Shown: positions 1 through 6,147 of the stretch, one piece after another
Position numbering within the stretch: position 1 is the first letter of the stretch
Layout: every line of letters starts with the position of its first letter
Assembly (NCBI GenBank): GCA_036657595.1
Contig: JAVXFZ010000032.1
Span: forward strand, 1-29,745
Length of the DNA stretch: 29,745 nucleotides
Source of the DNA: Odoribacter sp036657595
GTDB lineage: Bacteria > Bacteroidota > Bacteroidia > Bacteroidales > Marinifilaceae
Direction: 5' to 3'
Position numbers and translations under genes: made by a program
Notes under the pieces: model-generated
What the model was told of the DNA's origin: nothing
Database searches by the model: none
What the model saw: only the letters and a program-made list of their open reading frames with translations

Positions 1-71
1 ACAAAAGACAGATTTCCTCTATCATCCAAAATTTTGGGCAATTCCAATATTTTAATTTTATCAGATTCCAT
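1..71 (-). CDS. Start of FdtA/QdtA-like dTDP-sugar 3,4-ketoisomerase (partial, runs off the window)
   Basis: Only the first 23 codons are visible. They read MESDKIKILELPKILDDRGN and then LSF. The stretch LPKI-LDDRGNLSF is the typical opening of the WxcM/FdtA/QdtA cupin family, which isomerises dTDP-4-keto-6-deoxyglucose at C3/C4 during synthesis of amino-deoxy sugars for surface polysaccharides. The ATG lies 25 bases after the stop of the UpxY-like gene on the same strand, so the two are probably co-transcribed as the start of a capsule or O-antigen operon that continues to the left. The call rests on a short N-terminus, and the active-site His residues are outside the window. Another cupin sugar epimerase is the main alternative. 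Confidence 0.68.
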   Translation of the reverse strand, partial: MESDKIKILELPKILDDRGNLSF

Positions 72-96
72 ATTAATTAAACATACAATTCACTGA

Positions 97-402
97 TTAC
101 CAAATATCTATTAAAGGTTTCTTAGTGAAATCTTCAGATAACACTTGAGGACAATTTCTACGATCGGTTAAAAAGGTAATCACTCCACGAACAGACTGAA
201 TGTTTAGAAAATCCTTTGGATCACACCTCACAAACACATAACTTTTAAGCAGAGGTTCCTCGATGATCTTTTTACGATCACTCCACTGGCTCTCCCGTTT
301 TTGTAAGGGAAGGAAACATTCTATACCTCGCTTTTGTAATTCGGCATACACCCGCTTTTCACAACGGGGTGCAGTGTATAGGGCATACCAATGAAGGGAC
401 AT
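97..402 (-). CDS. UpxY/NusG-like transcription antiterminator, NGN domain only (short form)
   Basis: This 101-residue protein opens with MSLHWYALYTAPRCEKRV, the standard start of a NusG N-terminal (NGN) domain. FLPLQKRESQWSDRKK and LLKSYVFVRC, also typical of UpxY and RfaH paralogues, follow. UpxY proteins are encoded first in Bacteroides capsule operons and let RNA polymerase read through early termination signals. An ATG 15 codons further upstream is in frame but would place start codons inside the palindrome at 414-441, so ATG 402 is preferred. UpxY proteins are usually about 170 residues and end in a KOW domain. This one stops about 30 residues after the NGN core (ending KKPLIDIW), and the next gene starts 25 bases later, so the KOW part is absent. 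It could be a truncated, inactive copy or a minimal antiterminator. Confidence 0.8.
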   Translation of the reverse strand: MSLHWYALYTAPRCEKRVYAELQKRGIECFLPLQKRESQWSDRKKIIEEPLLKSYVFVRCDPKDFLNIQSVRGVITFLTDRRNCPQVLSEDFTKKPLIDIW

Positions 403-405
403 AAT

Positions 406-441
406 AAAAAAAGGTCTAATTAAATCAAAATTTAATTGGAC
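406..441 (-). repeat. Left copy of a palindromic site: candidate recombinase crossover site and terminator-like hairpin before upxY
   Basis: Read on the minus strand, 441-414 has arms GTCCAATTAAAT and ATTTAATTAGAC around the asymmetric centre TTTG, then C and seven T (412-406). It matches the right copy (2077-2111) in 24 consecutive bases and differs at two positions over about 35, in opposite orientation. The 26-28-base imperfect palindrome with an asymmetric centre is the form of Hin/Gin-type crossover sites. As RNA, the same bases form a hairpin plus U-tract ending four bases before the upxY ATG, so the site may also act as an attenuator. Confidence 0.72.
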
Positions 442-830
442 GTGCAAACAACAATGTACATTCCTGATTTAGTAAAGAGGAATTACATCGGAATAATTAT
501 GAATACTTGATTATGATAGCTTTATCTTTCTTGATAGGATGCTTATAAGCGCGCTTCGCGTTCCTCAGTGTCATTTATTTACTGAAGAACTTGCTGTATT
601 TTCCGGTGCAAAAGTAACCTTTTCTTTTTAGATTGCAAAAAGAAAATTGCGTTCAATTTAAATCACTTTGATAGCGATATTTTATTCAATAGAATAGGAA
701 CAATTCATTTGCGAAGAAAATCATTCAAAATAATAATGAACATTCAAAAATCAGCATAAACCTTGGTTGTCAAAAATATTATTGCGTACGTTGCACAATA
801 TAAAATATGCCATATAAAAAGGGAAATAAT
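442..830. other. Non-coding leader and promoter region upstream of the capsule operon
   Basis: No reading frame here is convincing. The stretch holds a roughly 200-base leader between the predicted transcription start near 602 and the upxY ATG at 402, and the promoter at 609-639. In the leader, 546-560 on the minus strand contains CGCGAAGCGCG and the palindrome GCTTATAAGC, a compact GC-rich fold in an otherwise AT-rich stretch. Such folds are plausible pause or recognition elements for a NusG-type antiterminator, but this is inference. Confidence 0.4.
609..639 (-). promoter_or_regulatory. Bacteroidota-type promoter driving the upxY-like capsule operon
   Basis: On the minus strand TTTG (639-636) is followed by exactly 19 bases and then TACTTTTG (616-609). 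This is a full match to the Bacteroidota housekeeping consensus TTTG-N19-TAnnTTTG. Transcription would start near 602 and run left through the left palindromic site into upxY. The promoter lies inside the candidate invertible segment. Confidence 0.75.
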
Positions 831-980
831 ATGACATTCAATCATCCTTTTTTGCTAACAGGTTGTCACAATCCCGAATATTTTTGTGATCGGGAAAAAG
901 AAAGTAGGGCAATGATCACTGCGCTACACAATGGGCGCAATATCATTTTTACCAATTTAATCTTTCAAAACGGCTCGTAG
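831..980 (+). pseudogene. N-terminal remnant of an AAA-type ATP-binding protein
   Basis: A 49-codon frame reads MTFNHPFLLTGCHNPEYFCD, then REKESRAMITALHNGRN. This matches the opening of a family of bacterial/archaeal ATPases (ATPase_2/AAA type, normally several hundred residues) in which PEYFCDRE-KE is followed by about 15 residues and then a P-loop region SPRRMGKT. Here homology ends after NGRN and the frame reads IIFTNLIFQNGS then stops; no P-loop is present in any frame. The break falls almost exactly at the 3' end of the recombinase gene (957), so the downstream part was probably lost when the recombinase DNA arrived or by a later deletion. Confidence 0.65.
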
Positions 981-1574
981 GGGAATATGACTTAATTGCA
1001 GGTATTTATAAAGAGTACTTTTGCTTTTCACTTCAATTTTGCGACAGATCATCTTTATGGAATCTCCCCGTTGATAAAGAATTGCCGCTGTTTTGACTTT
1101 TTCTTGTGCCAATTCGCTCAGTCCTTTGGGACGCCCGAACACTTTCCCTCTTTTCTGAGCCGCTTCCCTTCCCTCGCGGGTGCGTTCCAAAATGACATTG
1201 CGTTCAAATTCTGCCAAAGCAGCAAAAATATGCATCGTGAATTTACCCATATAATCCGTTGTGTCGATGTTATCTTTCACCGATTTAATCCGAATTTTTT
1301 TACTTTCCAAATCGGAACAAATCCTTACAATTTCCGATAAGCTACGGGCTAAGCGGTCTAATTTGTAGACCACTAACACATCTCCCGCCTGCAAAACCGA
1401 AAGGCAACGCTCTAATTCCGGACGTTTCTTGATACCGGATATTTTTTCACAGAATATTTTTACACATTCCTGCTGCTGTAAAACATCCAGTTGCATATTC
1501 AGATTCTGTTCACGCGTACTCACCCTTGCATAGCCAAATATCTTTCCTTCCAGCGGTTTGTTTATTCTTTCCAT
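957..1574 (-). CDS. Serine recombinase of the resolvase/invertase (Hin/Mpi) family
   Basis: This 205-residue protein has the catalytic domain motif GYARVST with nucleophile Ser19, the conserved VYKLDRLARS with Arg74 and Arg77, the long-helix segment ALAEFERNVILERTREGREA (119-138), the linker KRGKVFGRPKG, and a C-terminal helix-turn-helix (about 160-193) ending in STLYKYL. The length is that of small DNA invertases and resolvases. ATG 1574 is chosen over GTG 1604 because a good promoter box covers 1604-1611, placing the start of transcription near 1597. The gene sits between two opposed palindromic sites, as hin does, and points towards the upxY-like gene. It most likely catalyses strand exchange at those sites. 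A resolvase left by a lost transposon is the alternative. Confidence 0.88.
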   Translation of the reverse strand: MERINKPLEGKIFGYARVSTREQNLNMQLDVLQQQECVKIFCEKISGIKKRPELERCLSVLQAGDVLVVYKLDRLARSLSEIVRICSDLESKKIRIKSVKDNIDTTDYMGKFTMHIFAALAEFERNVILERTREGREAAQKRGKVFGRPKGLSELAQEKVKTAAILYQRGDSIKMICRKIEVKSKSTLYKYLQLSHIPLRAVLKD

Positions 1575-1603
1575 TTTCTCCCAATAACGATTTAGCACCT
1601 GCA

Positions 1604-1634
1604 CAAAAATAAGAATGTTATTGGGATTGTTAAA
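1604..1634 (-). promoter_or_regulatory. Predicted promoter of the serine recombinase
   Basis: On the minus strand TTTA (1634-1631), 19 bases, then TATTTTTG (1611-1604), matching TAnnTTTG fully and the upstream TTTG box in three of four bases. The predicted start near 1597 gives a 23-base leader to ATG 1574. Confidence 0.5.
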
Positions 1635-1763
1635 ATCAAATGCAGCCCTAAACAGGAAGATTGTTTCACTATATTTTTGAAGACCGTACGCATAGATATA
1701 ATTGGAGCGATTATTGTAAAAGAATCAAACACATAGTTCTAAATTTCAATATTATATTTTGTA

Positions 1764-1913
1764 TTGACACAACGAAATCTTGCCCAATTATTAGGTATTA
1801 GTCCATCACGTGTCAGCGAGATTTTAACAAAAAAGAATGAGCCAACATTAAATATTGCTCGGGCTATCAGTTAAAAATTAAATATTGATGCAAATATTGT
1901 ATTGGGAATATAA
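1764..1913 (+). pseudogene. C-terminal remnant of a HigA-like XRE-family antitoxin/regulator with an in-frame stop
   Basis: The frame reads LTQRNLAQLLGISPSRVSEI, then LTKKNEPTLNIARAIS, a TAA stop at 1872-1874, and in the same frame KLNIDANIVLGI before TAA 1911-1913. LAQLLGISPSRVSEIL is the recognition part of an XRE/HigA helix-turn-helix, and the ending ..LNIDANIVLGI is also normal for these short antitoxins. The residues continue correctly past the stop, so the gene was broken by a nonsense change. An in-frame stop also lies a few codons upstream of 1764 and no start was found. No toxin gene was recognised before it. Confidence 0.62.
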
Positions 1914-2076
1914 ATAGCACATTATTTTAAATCCTAATTCTTTCCGTTAAGTCCATTAACTTATTAGAAGTGACAGAACGTTGTATTCCTTTTTTTACAG
2001 GTGATTGTAAATAAGTTATTTGCGATTTTTAAATCAATCATTATTCTACTATATCTTTTGCTGCTATTTTTTTAAA

Positions 2077-2111
2077 GTCCAATTAAATTTTGATTTAATT
2101 GGACTTTTTTT
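2077..2111 (+). repeat. Right copy of the palindromic site, also a terminator-like hairpin
   Basis: Arms GTCCAATTAAAT (2077-2088) and ATTTAATTGGAC (2093-2104) pair perfectly around TTTG, followed by seven T (2105-2111). It is the inverted partner of the site at 406-441. Read rightwards it has the form of an intrinsic terminator, so it may insulate the DUF6266/topB unit from transcription out of the segment. Confidence 0.72.
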
Positions 2112-2217
2112 GTGGATATTTTTCGTTGGTTTCCGAATAAATCTGCTCCGGATTTGGATAGATTCTCCTTTGAATATCTCATCATTACCGCTCACTTAAA
2201 ATTACTGCAAAATCAGA

Positions 2218-2250
2218 TCAAAGTCGGGTCAAAGTCGCTATAAAGTCGTT
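2218..2250 (+). repeat. Three tandem 11-base repeats upstream of the DUF6266/topB promoter
   Basis: The units are TCAAAGTCGGG, TCAAAGTCGCT and ATAAAGTCGTT, head to tail with a period of about one helical turn. An inverted half-copy, GACTTT, lies at 2280-2285 just after the upstream promoter box. The layout resembles an array of regulator sites on one DNA face. The regulator is unknown. Confidence 0.5.
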
Positions 2251-2276
2251 CGTGGGTGAATTTAATTTGAGCTTCA

Positions 2277-2308
2277 CTTGACTTTGCTTTTTTGAGATGT
2301 TACATTTG
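2277..2308 (+). promoter_or_regulatory. Predicted promoter of the DUF6266-like / topB unit
   Basis: CTTG (2277-2280), 20 bases, then TACATTTG (2301-2308), a full match to TAnnTTTG with a three-of-four upstream box. Transcription would start near 2315 and give a leader of about 77 bases. Confidence 0.5.
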
Positions 2309-2391
2309 AGTAGGAGATAAATGGGAGAAATCGCAGCGATTGTATAGAGCGATCGTTTTTTATCTTCTACAAATGACTAATAATTAAAGAT

Positions 2392-3033
2392 ATGGGAGTC
2401 TTAAAATCAGCATTGCTTGCGGGAGCCAAAGGTTCTTTGCAAAATATTATTATTTATGAGGCAAACGGGCAAACCCGATTCAGGGCGAGAACCGGGCAAT
2501 ATAAAGATCGGTGCAGTCCGGAGCAGGTGGCGCAACGGAATAAGTTGAAATATGCCGGAGCTTTGTATCACAATTTGGATTTACCGTTTTTACTGACGTG
2601 GAGAGAGGCGGTGAAAGGCACAACGCTCAGCGGTTATAATTTATTTATCAAACGAAATATTCACCGTTTCACACCGGAGGGGGAGATCAGCGATTTGAAT
2701 GCGATTGAGCTTTGCTGCGGACCGTTGGAGATAGCAAGGGAGGTGCGGGTGACAAGGTCGGAGGAGGGAAGAATCCGTGTGGAATGGGATAATGAATATG
2801 AATCGGGGATTAGTCCATTCGATTTGTTGCAGGTGACAGTTTATACTCCTTTGAAAAAGAAAAAACCGGTTATTTGGCAGTTGAAAGAGGTTTCCGCACG
2901 AAGAGGCGACGGGAGGTGTGACTTCCAATTGCCCGGCGAGATGGTAAGACCGGTGCATATTTTCGGTTATTTCAAAAAGGAATATACGACCGTCTGTTCG
3001 CCTTGTTTTTATTTGGGTTCGTGGGAAGTATGA
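2392..3033 (+). CDS. DUF6266-like protein of unknown function
   Basis: This 213-residue soluble protein starts MGVLKSALLAGAKGSLQNII and continues IYEANGQTRFRAR. The pattern of a short basic start, G-KG--QN-I-Y and then G---RAR resembles DUF6266, a Bacteroidota family of about 200 residues whose role is not established. The middle has SPEQVAQRNKLKYAG, also in keeping with the family. No signal peptide or membrane segment is visible. The C-terminal half is rich in short beta-like stretches (VRVTRSEEGRIRVEW, LLQVTVYTPLKKKKPVIW). It shares G-rich codon use with topB 57 bases downstream and probably an mRNA with it. The family name is from memory of the N-terminal pattern and is the weakest part of the call. 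Confidence 0.6.
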   Translation: MGVLKSALLAGAKGSLQNIIIYEANGQTRFRARTGQYKDRCSPEQVAQRNKLKYAGALYHNLDLPFLLTWREAVKGTTLSGYNLFIKRNIHRFTPEGEISDLNAIELCCGPLEIAREVRVTRSEEGRIRVEWDNEYESGISPFDLLQVTVYTPLKKKKPVIWQLKEVSARRGDGRCDFQLPGEMVRPVHIFGYFKKEYTTVCSPCFYLGSWEV

Positions 3034-3090
3034 GGTATTTTATTTTTATTGTCGTATCTTTACCGCCTCAAACGATGAAGATACGGAATA

Positions 3091-5235
3091 ATGAAAATGT
3101 GCATAGCCGAAAAGCCGAGCGTTGCGAAAGAGATTGCCAATATACTGGGTGCCACCACCCGGCGGAACGGGTATATGGAGGGGAATGGGTATTGTGTGAC
3201 GTGGACTTTCGGGCATCTTTGCGGTTTGCAAGATCCGAATGAGTATACGGAGAAGTGGCAAAAATGGGATATGAGTATGTTGCCGATGATTCCGTCGAAG
3301 TTTCGGATCAAGCTGATCAATGATGAGGGGATTAAGAAGCAATTTGCGGTGATTGAGGAGTTGGTGGCGAAGGCGGAGGAGGTGATTAATTGCGGTGATG
3401 CGGGGCAGGAAGGGGAGTTGATTCAGCGATGGGTGTTGACCAAGGCGAAATGTAAGGTTCCGGTGAAACGGTTGTGGATTTCATCGCTGACGGAAGAGGC
3501 GATACGGGAGGGATTTAAGAAGCTGATGGACTCGAAGGATTTTGATACGCTTTATGCGGCAGGATCGGCACGAGCGATCGGCGATTGGTTGTTGGGGATG
3601 AATGCAACACGGGCTTATACGTTGAAATACGGGACGGGGAAGAATGTGCTTTCGATCGGTCGGGTGCAGACGCCGACGCTGGCGTTGATCGTGGAAAGGC
3701 AGAAAGCAATTGATCACTTTCAGCCGGAAACGTATTGGGAGATCCGGACGGATTATCGGGGTGGTTTTTTTTCTTATACGCAAGGGCGTTTTACGAAAAA
3801 GGCAGAGGCGGAGGCGTTGTTGGAGAAGATTACGCCGCAGGAGTTGGAGATCACGGGGAGCGAACGCAAGAAGGCGATGGAGCATCCCCCGAAGCTGTTC
3901 GACCTGACACTGTTGCAGGTGGAATGTAATAAGAAATTTGCTTTTACGGCGGATCATACGTTGAAGCTGATACAGTCGCTTTACGAGAAGAAGTTGACGA
4001 CTTATCCGAGGGTGGATACGAATTTTTTGCCGAATGATCAGTACCCGAAAGTAGCGGGGATATTGAAAGGATTGAAGCCTTATGAGGCGTTGACGAAGAC
4101 GATATTGGAGGGAAAGACGATACGGAAGTCGCCGAAGGTGTTTAATGATAAGAAGATTACGGATCACCACGCTATCATTCCGACGGGGGTGTTTAGTTAT
4201 GATTTGTCGCCGGACGAAAAGCGGGTGTATGATTTGGTGGCAAGGCGTTTTATCGCTGTTTTCTATCCGGATTGTGAGATTGCAAATACGACGGTGTTGG
4301 CGCGAGTGGGCGAAGAGGAGTTTAAGGCGACGGGCAAGCAGATCATAGCCCCGGCGTGGCGGGTGGTTTTCGGGGGGAATACGGAGAAGCAGAACGAGGA
4401 GAATGTGTTGCCGGTGTATGAGCGGGGGGAACACGGAGCGCACCGACCGGAGTTGCAGGAGAAGGATACGCAGCCGCCGAAGTATTATACGGAGGCGGAT
4501 TTGTTGCGGGCGATGGAAACTGCGGGCAAGCAGGTGGAGGACGAGGAGTTGCGTGATCTGATGAAGGAGAATGGGATTGGACGTCCGTCTACACGTGCCA
4601 ATATTATTGAAACGCTGTTTAAGCGGCAGTATATCCGCAAGGATAAGAAGCGACTGATTGCGACAACAACGGGGATGGAATTGATCGGTACGATCCGGAA
4701 TGAGTTGCTCAAGTCGGCGGAATTGACGGGACAGTGGGAGAAGAAGTTGCGGAGGATTGAGGAGGGGACGTATCAGGTGACGGATTTTATGGAAGAGTTG
4801 AAGACGATGGTGAATGAGATGATTCATTATGTGAAATATTCCAGCGCAAAGACGATCAGCGTAGAGGAGGCAGTGGAGGCGTTGCCGGAAGGATCGGAGG
4901 AGAAGAAAAAGGAAGGCAAGGAAGGGAAAGAGGCGAAAAAGCCGAGAGCCAAGAAGGCTGAGGGGGAAGCGGCGGTGTTGAAATGCCCAAAATGCGGACA
5001 GGGTGAGATTGTCAAAGGGAAAACTGCTTGGGGCTGTACGCTGTATCGAAAGTCGTGCGATTTTCTGATCCCGATGGAGGTACAAGGAAAAAAACTAACT
5101 CCCAAACAGGTGGAGGCTTTGGTGGTGAAAGGACAAACCGCCAAAATCGCCGGTTTCAATGATGCGGATGGAAATTCTTTTAACGGTCTGATTAAATTGG
5201 ATGAAAATAAACGTATTATCGTCGAAAAGATATAA
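3091..5235 (+). CDS. topB: DNA topoisomerase III (type IA)
   Basis: This 714-residue enzyme nicks and reseals single strands to relax negative supercoils and unlink DNA. Visible parts are the TOPRIM start MCIAEKPSVAKEIA, the acidic TOPRIM motif CGDAGQEGE (101-109), RAIGDWLLGMNATRAYT, SIGRVQTPTLALI, the active-site region KLTTYPRVDTN with Tyr305, and NGIGRPSTRA (495-503). A charged Glu/Lys linker (about 602-626) leads to a four-cysteine zinc ribbon (Cys632, Cys635, Cys649, Cys656). The TOPRIM motif is D-x-G rather than D-x-D, as I recall from plasmid and element-borne relatives. An 8-base inverted repeat (CGTATCTT/AAGATACG) lies between the previous gene and the ATG. Codons are strongly G-ended relative to neighbouring loci, which also creates a long antisense frame. 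No relaxase or conjugation genes are nearby. Confidence 0.95.
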   Translation: MKMCIAEKPSVAKEIANILGATTRRNGYMEGNGYCVTWTFGHLCGLQDPNEYTEKWQKWDMSMLPMIPSKFRIKLINDEGIKKQFAVIEELVAKAEEVINCGDAGQEGELIQRWVLTKAKCKVPVKRLWISSLTEEAIREGFKKLMDSKDFDTLYAAGSARAIGDWLLGMNATRAYTLKYGTGKNVLSIGRVQTPTLALIVERQKAIDHFQPETYWEIRTDYRGGFFSYTQGRFTKKAEAEALLEKITPQELEITGSERKKAMEHPPKLFDLTLLQVECNKKFAFTADHTLKLIQSLYEKKLTTYPRVDTNFLPNDQYPKVAGILKGLKPYEALTKTILEGKTIRKSPKVFNDKKITDHHAIIPTGVFSYDLSPDEKRVYDLVARRFIAVFYPDCEIANTTVLARVGEEEFKATGKQIIAPAWRVVFGGNTEKQNEENVLPVYERGEHGAHRPELQEKDTQPPKYYTEADLLRAMETAGKQVEDEELRDLMKENGIGRPSTRANIIETLFKRQYIRKDKKRLIATTTGMELIGTIRNELLKSAELTGQWEKKLRRIEEGTYQVTDFMEELKTMVNEMIHYVKYSSAKTISVEEAVEALPEGSEEKKKEGKEGKEAKKPRAKKAEGEAAVLKCPKCGQGEIVKGKTAWGCTLYRKSCDFLIPMEVQGKKLTPKQVEALVVKGQTAKIAGFNDADGNSFNGLIKLDENKRIIVEKI

Positions 5236-5315
5236 AAAGAGTTTAATTTTACATCAAGATGCAGACGGATCTATACAAATCCGTACATTTGATAAAATAT
5301 TTATTCATCATTTCT

Positions 5316-5852
5316 ATGGCGCAAGTAACTTTATCAAAATTCAGGGTTCTTTTTGAAGAATTATACCCAGAAATGGTAAAGAATGCTATGTATTACGTAC
5401 ACGATACGGATATTGCCAAAGATATTACCCAAGAAGCATTTGTTAAGTTGTGGGAGAAATGCCAGCAGTTGCCCAACATTAATAATTTAAAAGGGTATTT
5501 ACAGTATACCATTAAACATAACAGCCTTAATTATTTAGAGCATTTACAGGTTGTCGATAAGTATCAACAGGAGTATTTCCAAGAACTTCAGGAAGAAGAG
5601 GAAGCACCCAGTGAATTGATCGCTCAGGTGCTTTGCTCGTTGGAGAAGCTCCCTTCAAAACGGAGGCAGGTGTTGGAGATGAATATCAATGAATCAATGT
5701 CTTATCAAGAGATTGCCGATCAATTGGGCATCTCCATCAATACCGTGAAAGATCATATTAAAAAAGCATATCGTTTTTTGCGTCAAGATATTCATTCAGA
5801 CATTTCATCACAAATTCTTTTTCTTGCTTTTTCCATCCGCAACAAGAGATGA
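5316..5852 (+). CDS. ECF-family RNA polymerase sigma factor (FecI/RpoE-like)
   Basis: This 178-residue protein has region 2 at about 10-75 (ITQEAFVKLWEKCQQL) and region 4 at about 105-156 (LPSKRRQVLEMNINESMSYQ, then EIADQLGISINTVKDHIKKA). ATG 5316 is preferred over the one at 5259 because it starts directly before the conserved fold and matches the usual family length of about 180. The expected partner is the FecR protein encoded after it, with the SusC protein sensing substrate through its STN domain. The gene is separated from fecR by 295 bases holding an inverted repeat, unlike the tight spacing often seen. A small hairpin (ACGGAT/ATCCGT, 5268-5287) precedes it. Confidence 0.92.
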   Translation: MAQVTLSKFRVLFEELYPEMVKNAMYYVHDTDIAKDITQEAFVKLWEKCQQLPNINNLKGYLQYTIKHNSLNYLEHLQVVDKYQQEYFQELQEEEEAPSELIAQVLCSLEKLPSKRRQVLEMNINESMSYQEIADQLGISINTVKDHIKKAYRFLRQDIHSDISSQILFLAFSIRNKR

Positions 5853-5950
5853 TTTGCCTGTTTTATTATTTACTGTTTTTGTATAAAAAACATTTTCTTT
5901 TATTTTTTTTATAAACCAACCACCCTTTTTTTGTGTTCATCTGTCTTATG

Positions 5951-6140
5951 CTTAAATAAACGTTCCTTTATTTGGGTAGGAGATTATCCGAGAAAAAGTG
6001 AAAAATGGAAAGTGAAAAATAGGGGAATAGAATTTTGTGTAAATCTGAAAGACAACTTATTAGGTAAAGTATGCGGGATTTTTTGAATCCTTTCTGTTTT
6101 TTTGATTTTTTCGACTAAAATAAAGGAACGTTTTATTAAG
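5951..6140. repeat. 23-base inverted repeat flanking 144 bases before fecR (candidate invertible promoter)
   Basis: The left arm (5951-5973) and the right arm (6118-6140) are reverse complements at 21 of 23 positions, with a perfect core AAATAAAGGAACGTTT. The right arm ends seven bases before the fecR ATG. The enclosed 144 bases are non-coding and AT-rich, with a 12-base direct repeat AAAGTGAAAAAT at 5995-6006 and 6009-6020. Inverted repeats of this size around a short non-coding segment upstream of a surface-uptake operon are the usual signature of invertible promoters in Bacteroidales. A pair of regulator sites is the alternative. No clean TTTG/TAnnTTTG promoter was found inside on either strand. 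Confidence 0.55.
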
Positions 6141-6147
6141 TTTTTGT

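Larger units (their letters stand above)
414..2104. other. Candidate invertible DNA segment carrying its own serine recombinase and an outward promoter
   Basis: Seen: two 28-base palindromic sites in inverted orientation enclose 1635 bases (centre to centre about 1663). Inside are a complete Hin/Mpi-type serine recombinase, a near-consensus promoter directed left towards upxY, and two gene remnants. Known: serine invertases such as Hin act on pairs of short palindromic sites whose asymmetric centres are opposed, and Mpi of Bacteroides fragilis flips capsule promoters. Inferred: in the orientation shown the capsule genes receive the promoter at 609-639. After inversion that promoter would point right, towards the DUF6266/topB unit. 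No target-site duplication is visible outside the repeats, which argues against a simple transposon. Confidence 0.55.
1914..2391. other. Intergenic stretch with the right palindromic site, direct repeats and a promoter
   Basis: No coding frame is supported. Apart from the palindrome at 2077-2111, the 11-base repeats at 2218-2250 and the promoter at 2277-2308, nothing was recognised. From 1575 to 1763 only the recombinase promoter and low-complexity AT-rich DNA were seen. Confidence 0.5.

Noticed and set aside
864..894. Interleaved complementary words TCACAA/TTGTGA and TCCCGA/TCGGGA, looking like a pseudoknot
   Set aside because: The bases lie inside the ATPase-like coding remnant and are explained by its codons. 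No evidence for an RNA element.
406..2111. The recombinase segment as a transposon with terminal inverted repeats
   Set aside because: The flanks outside the repeats share no target-site duplication, there is no transposase, and the repeats are palindromic crossover-type sites. Inversion is the better reading.
3481..5085. Long 534-codon open frame antisense to topB
   Set aside because: It follows from the G-rich codon use of topB, is full of Arg and Leu, and has no recognisable motif. It is a shadow frame.
6124..6130. GGAAC in the right arm of the fecR repeat as an ECF -35 box
   Set aside because: A -10 box at normal spacing would fall on the fecR start codon, so this is unlikely to be the fecR promoter.
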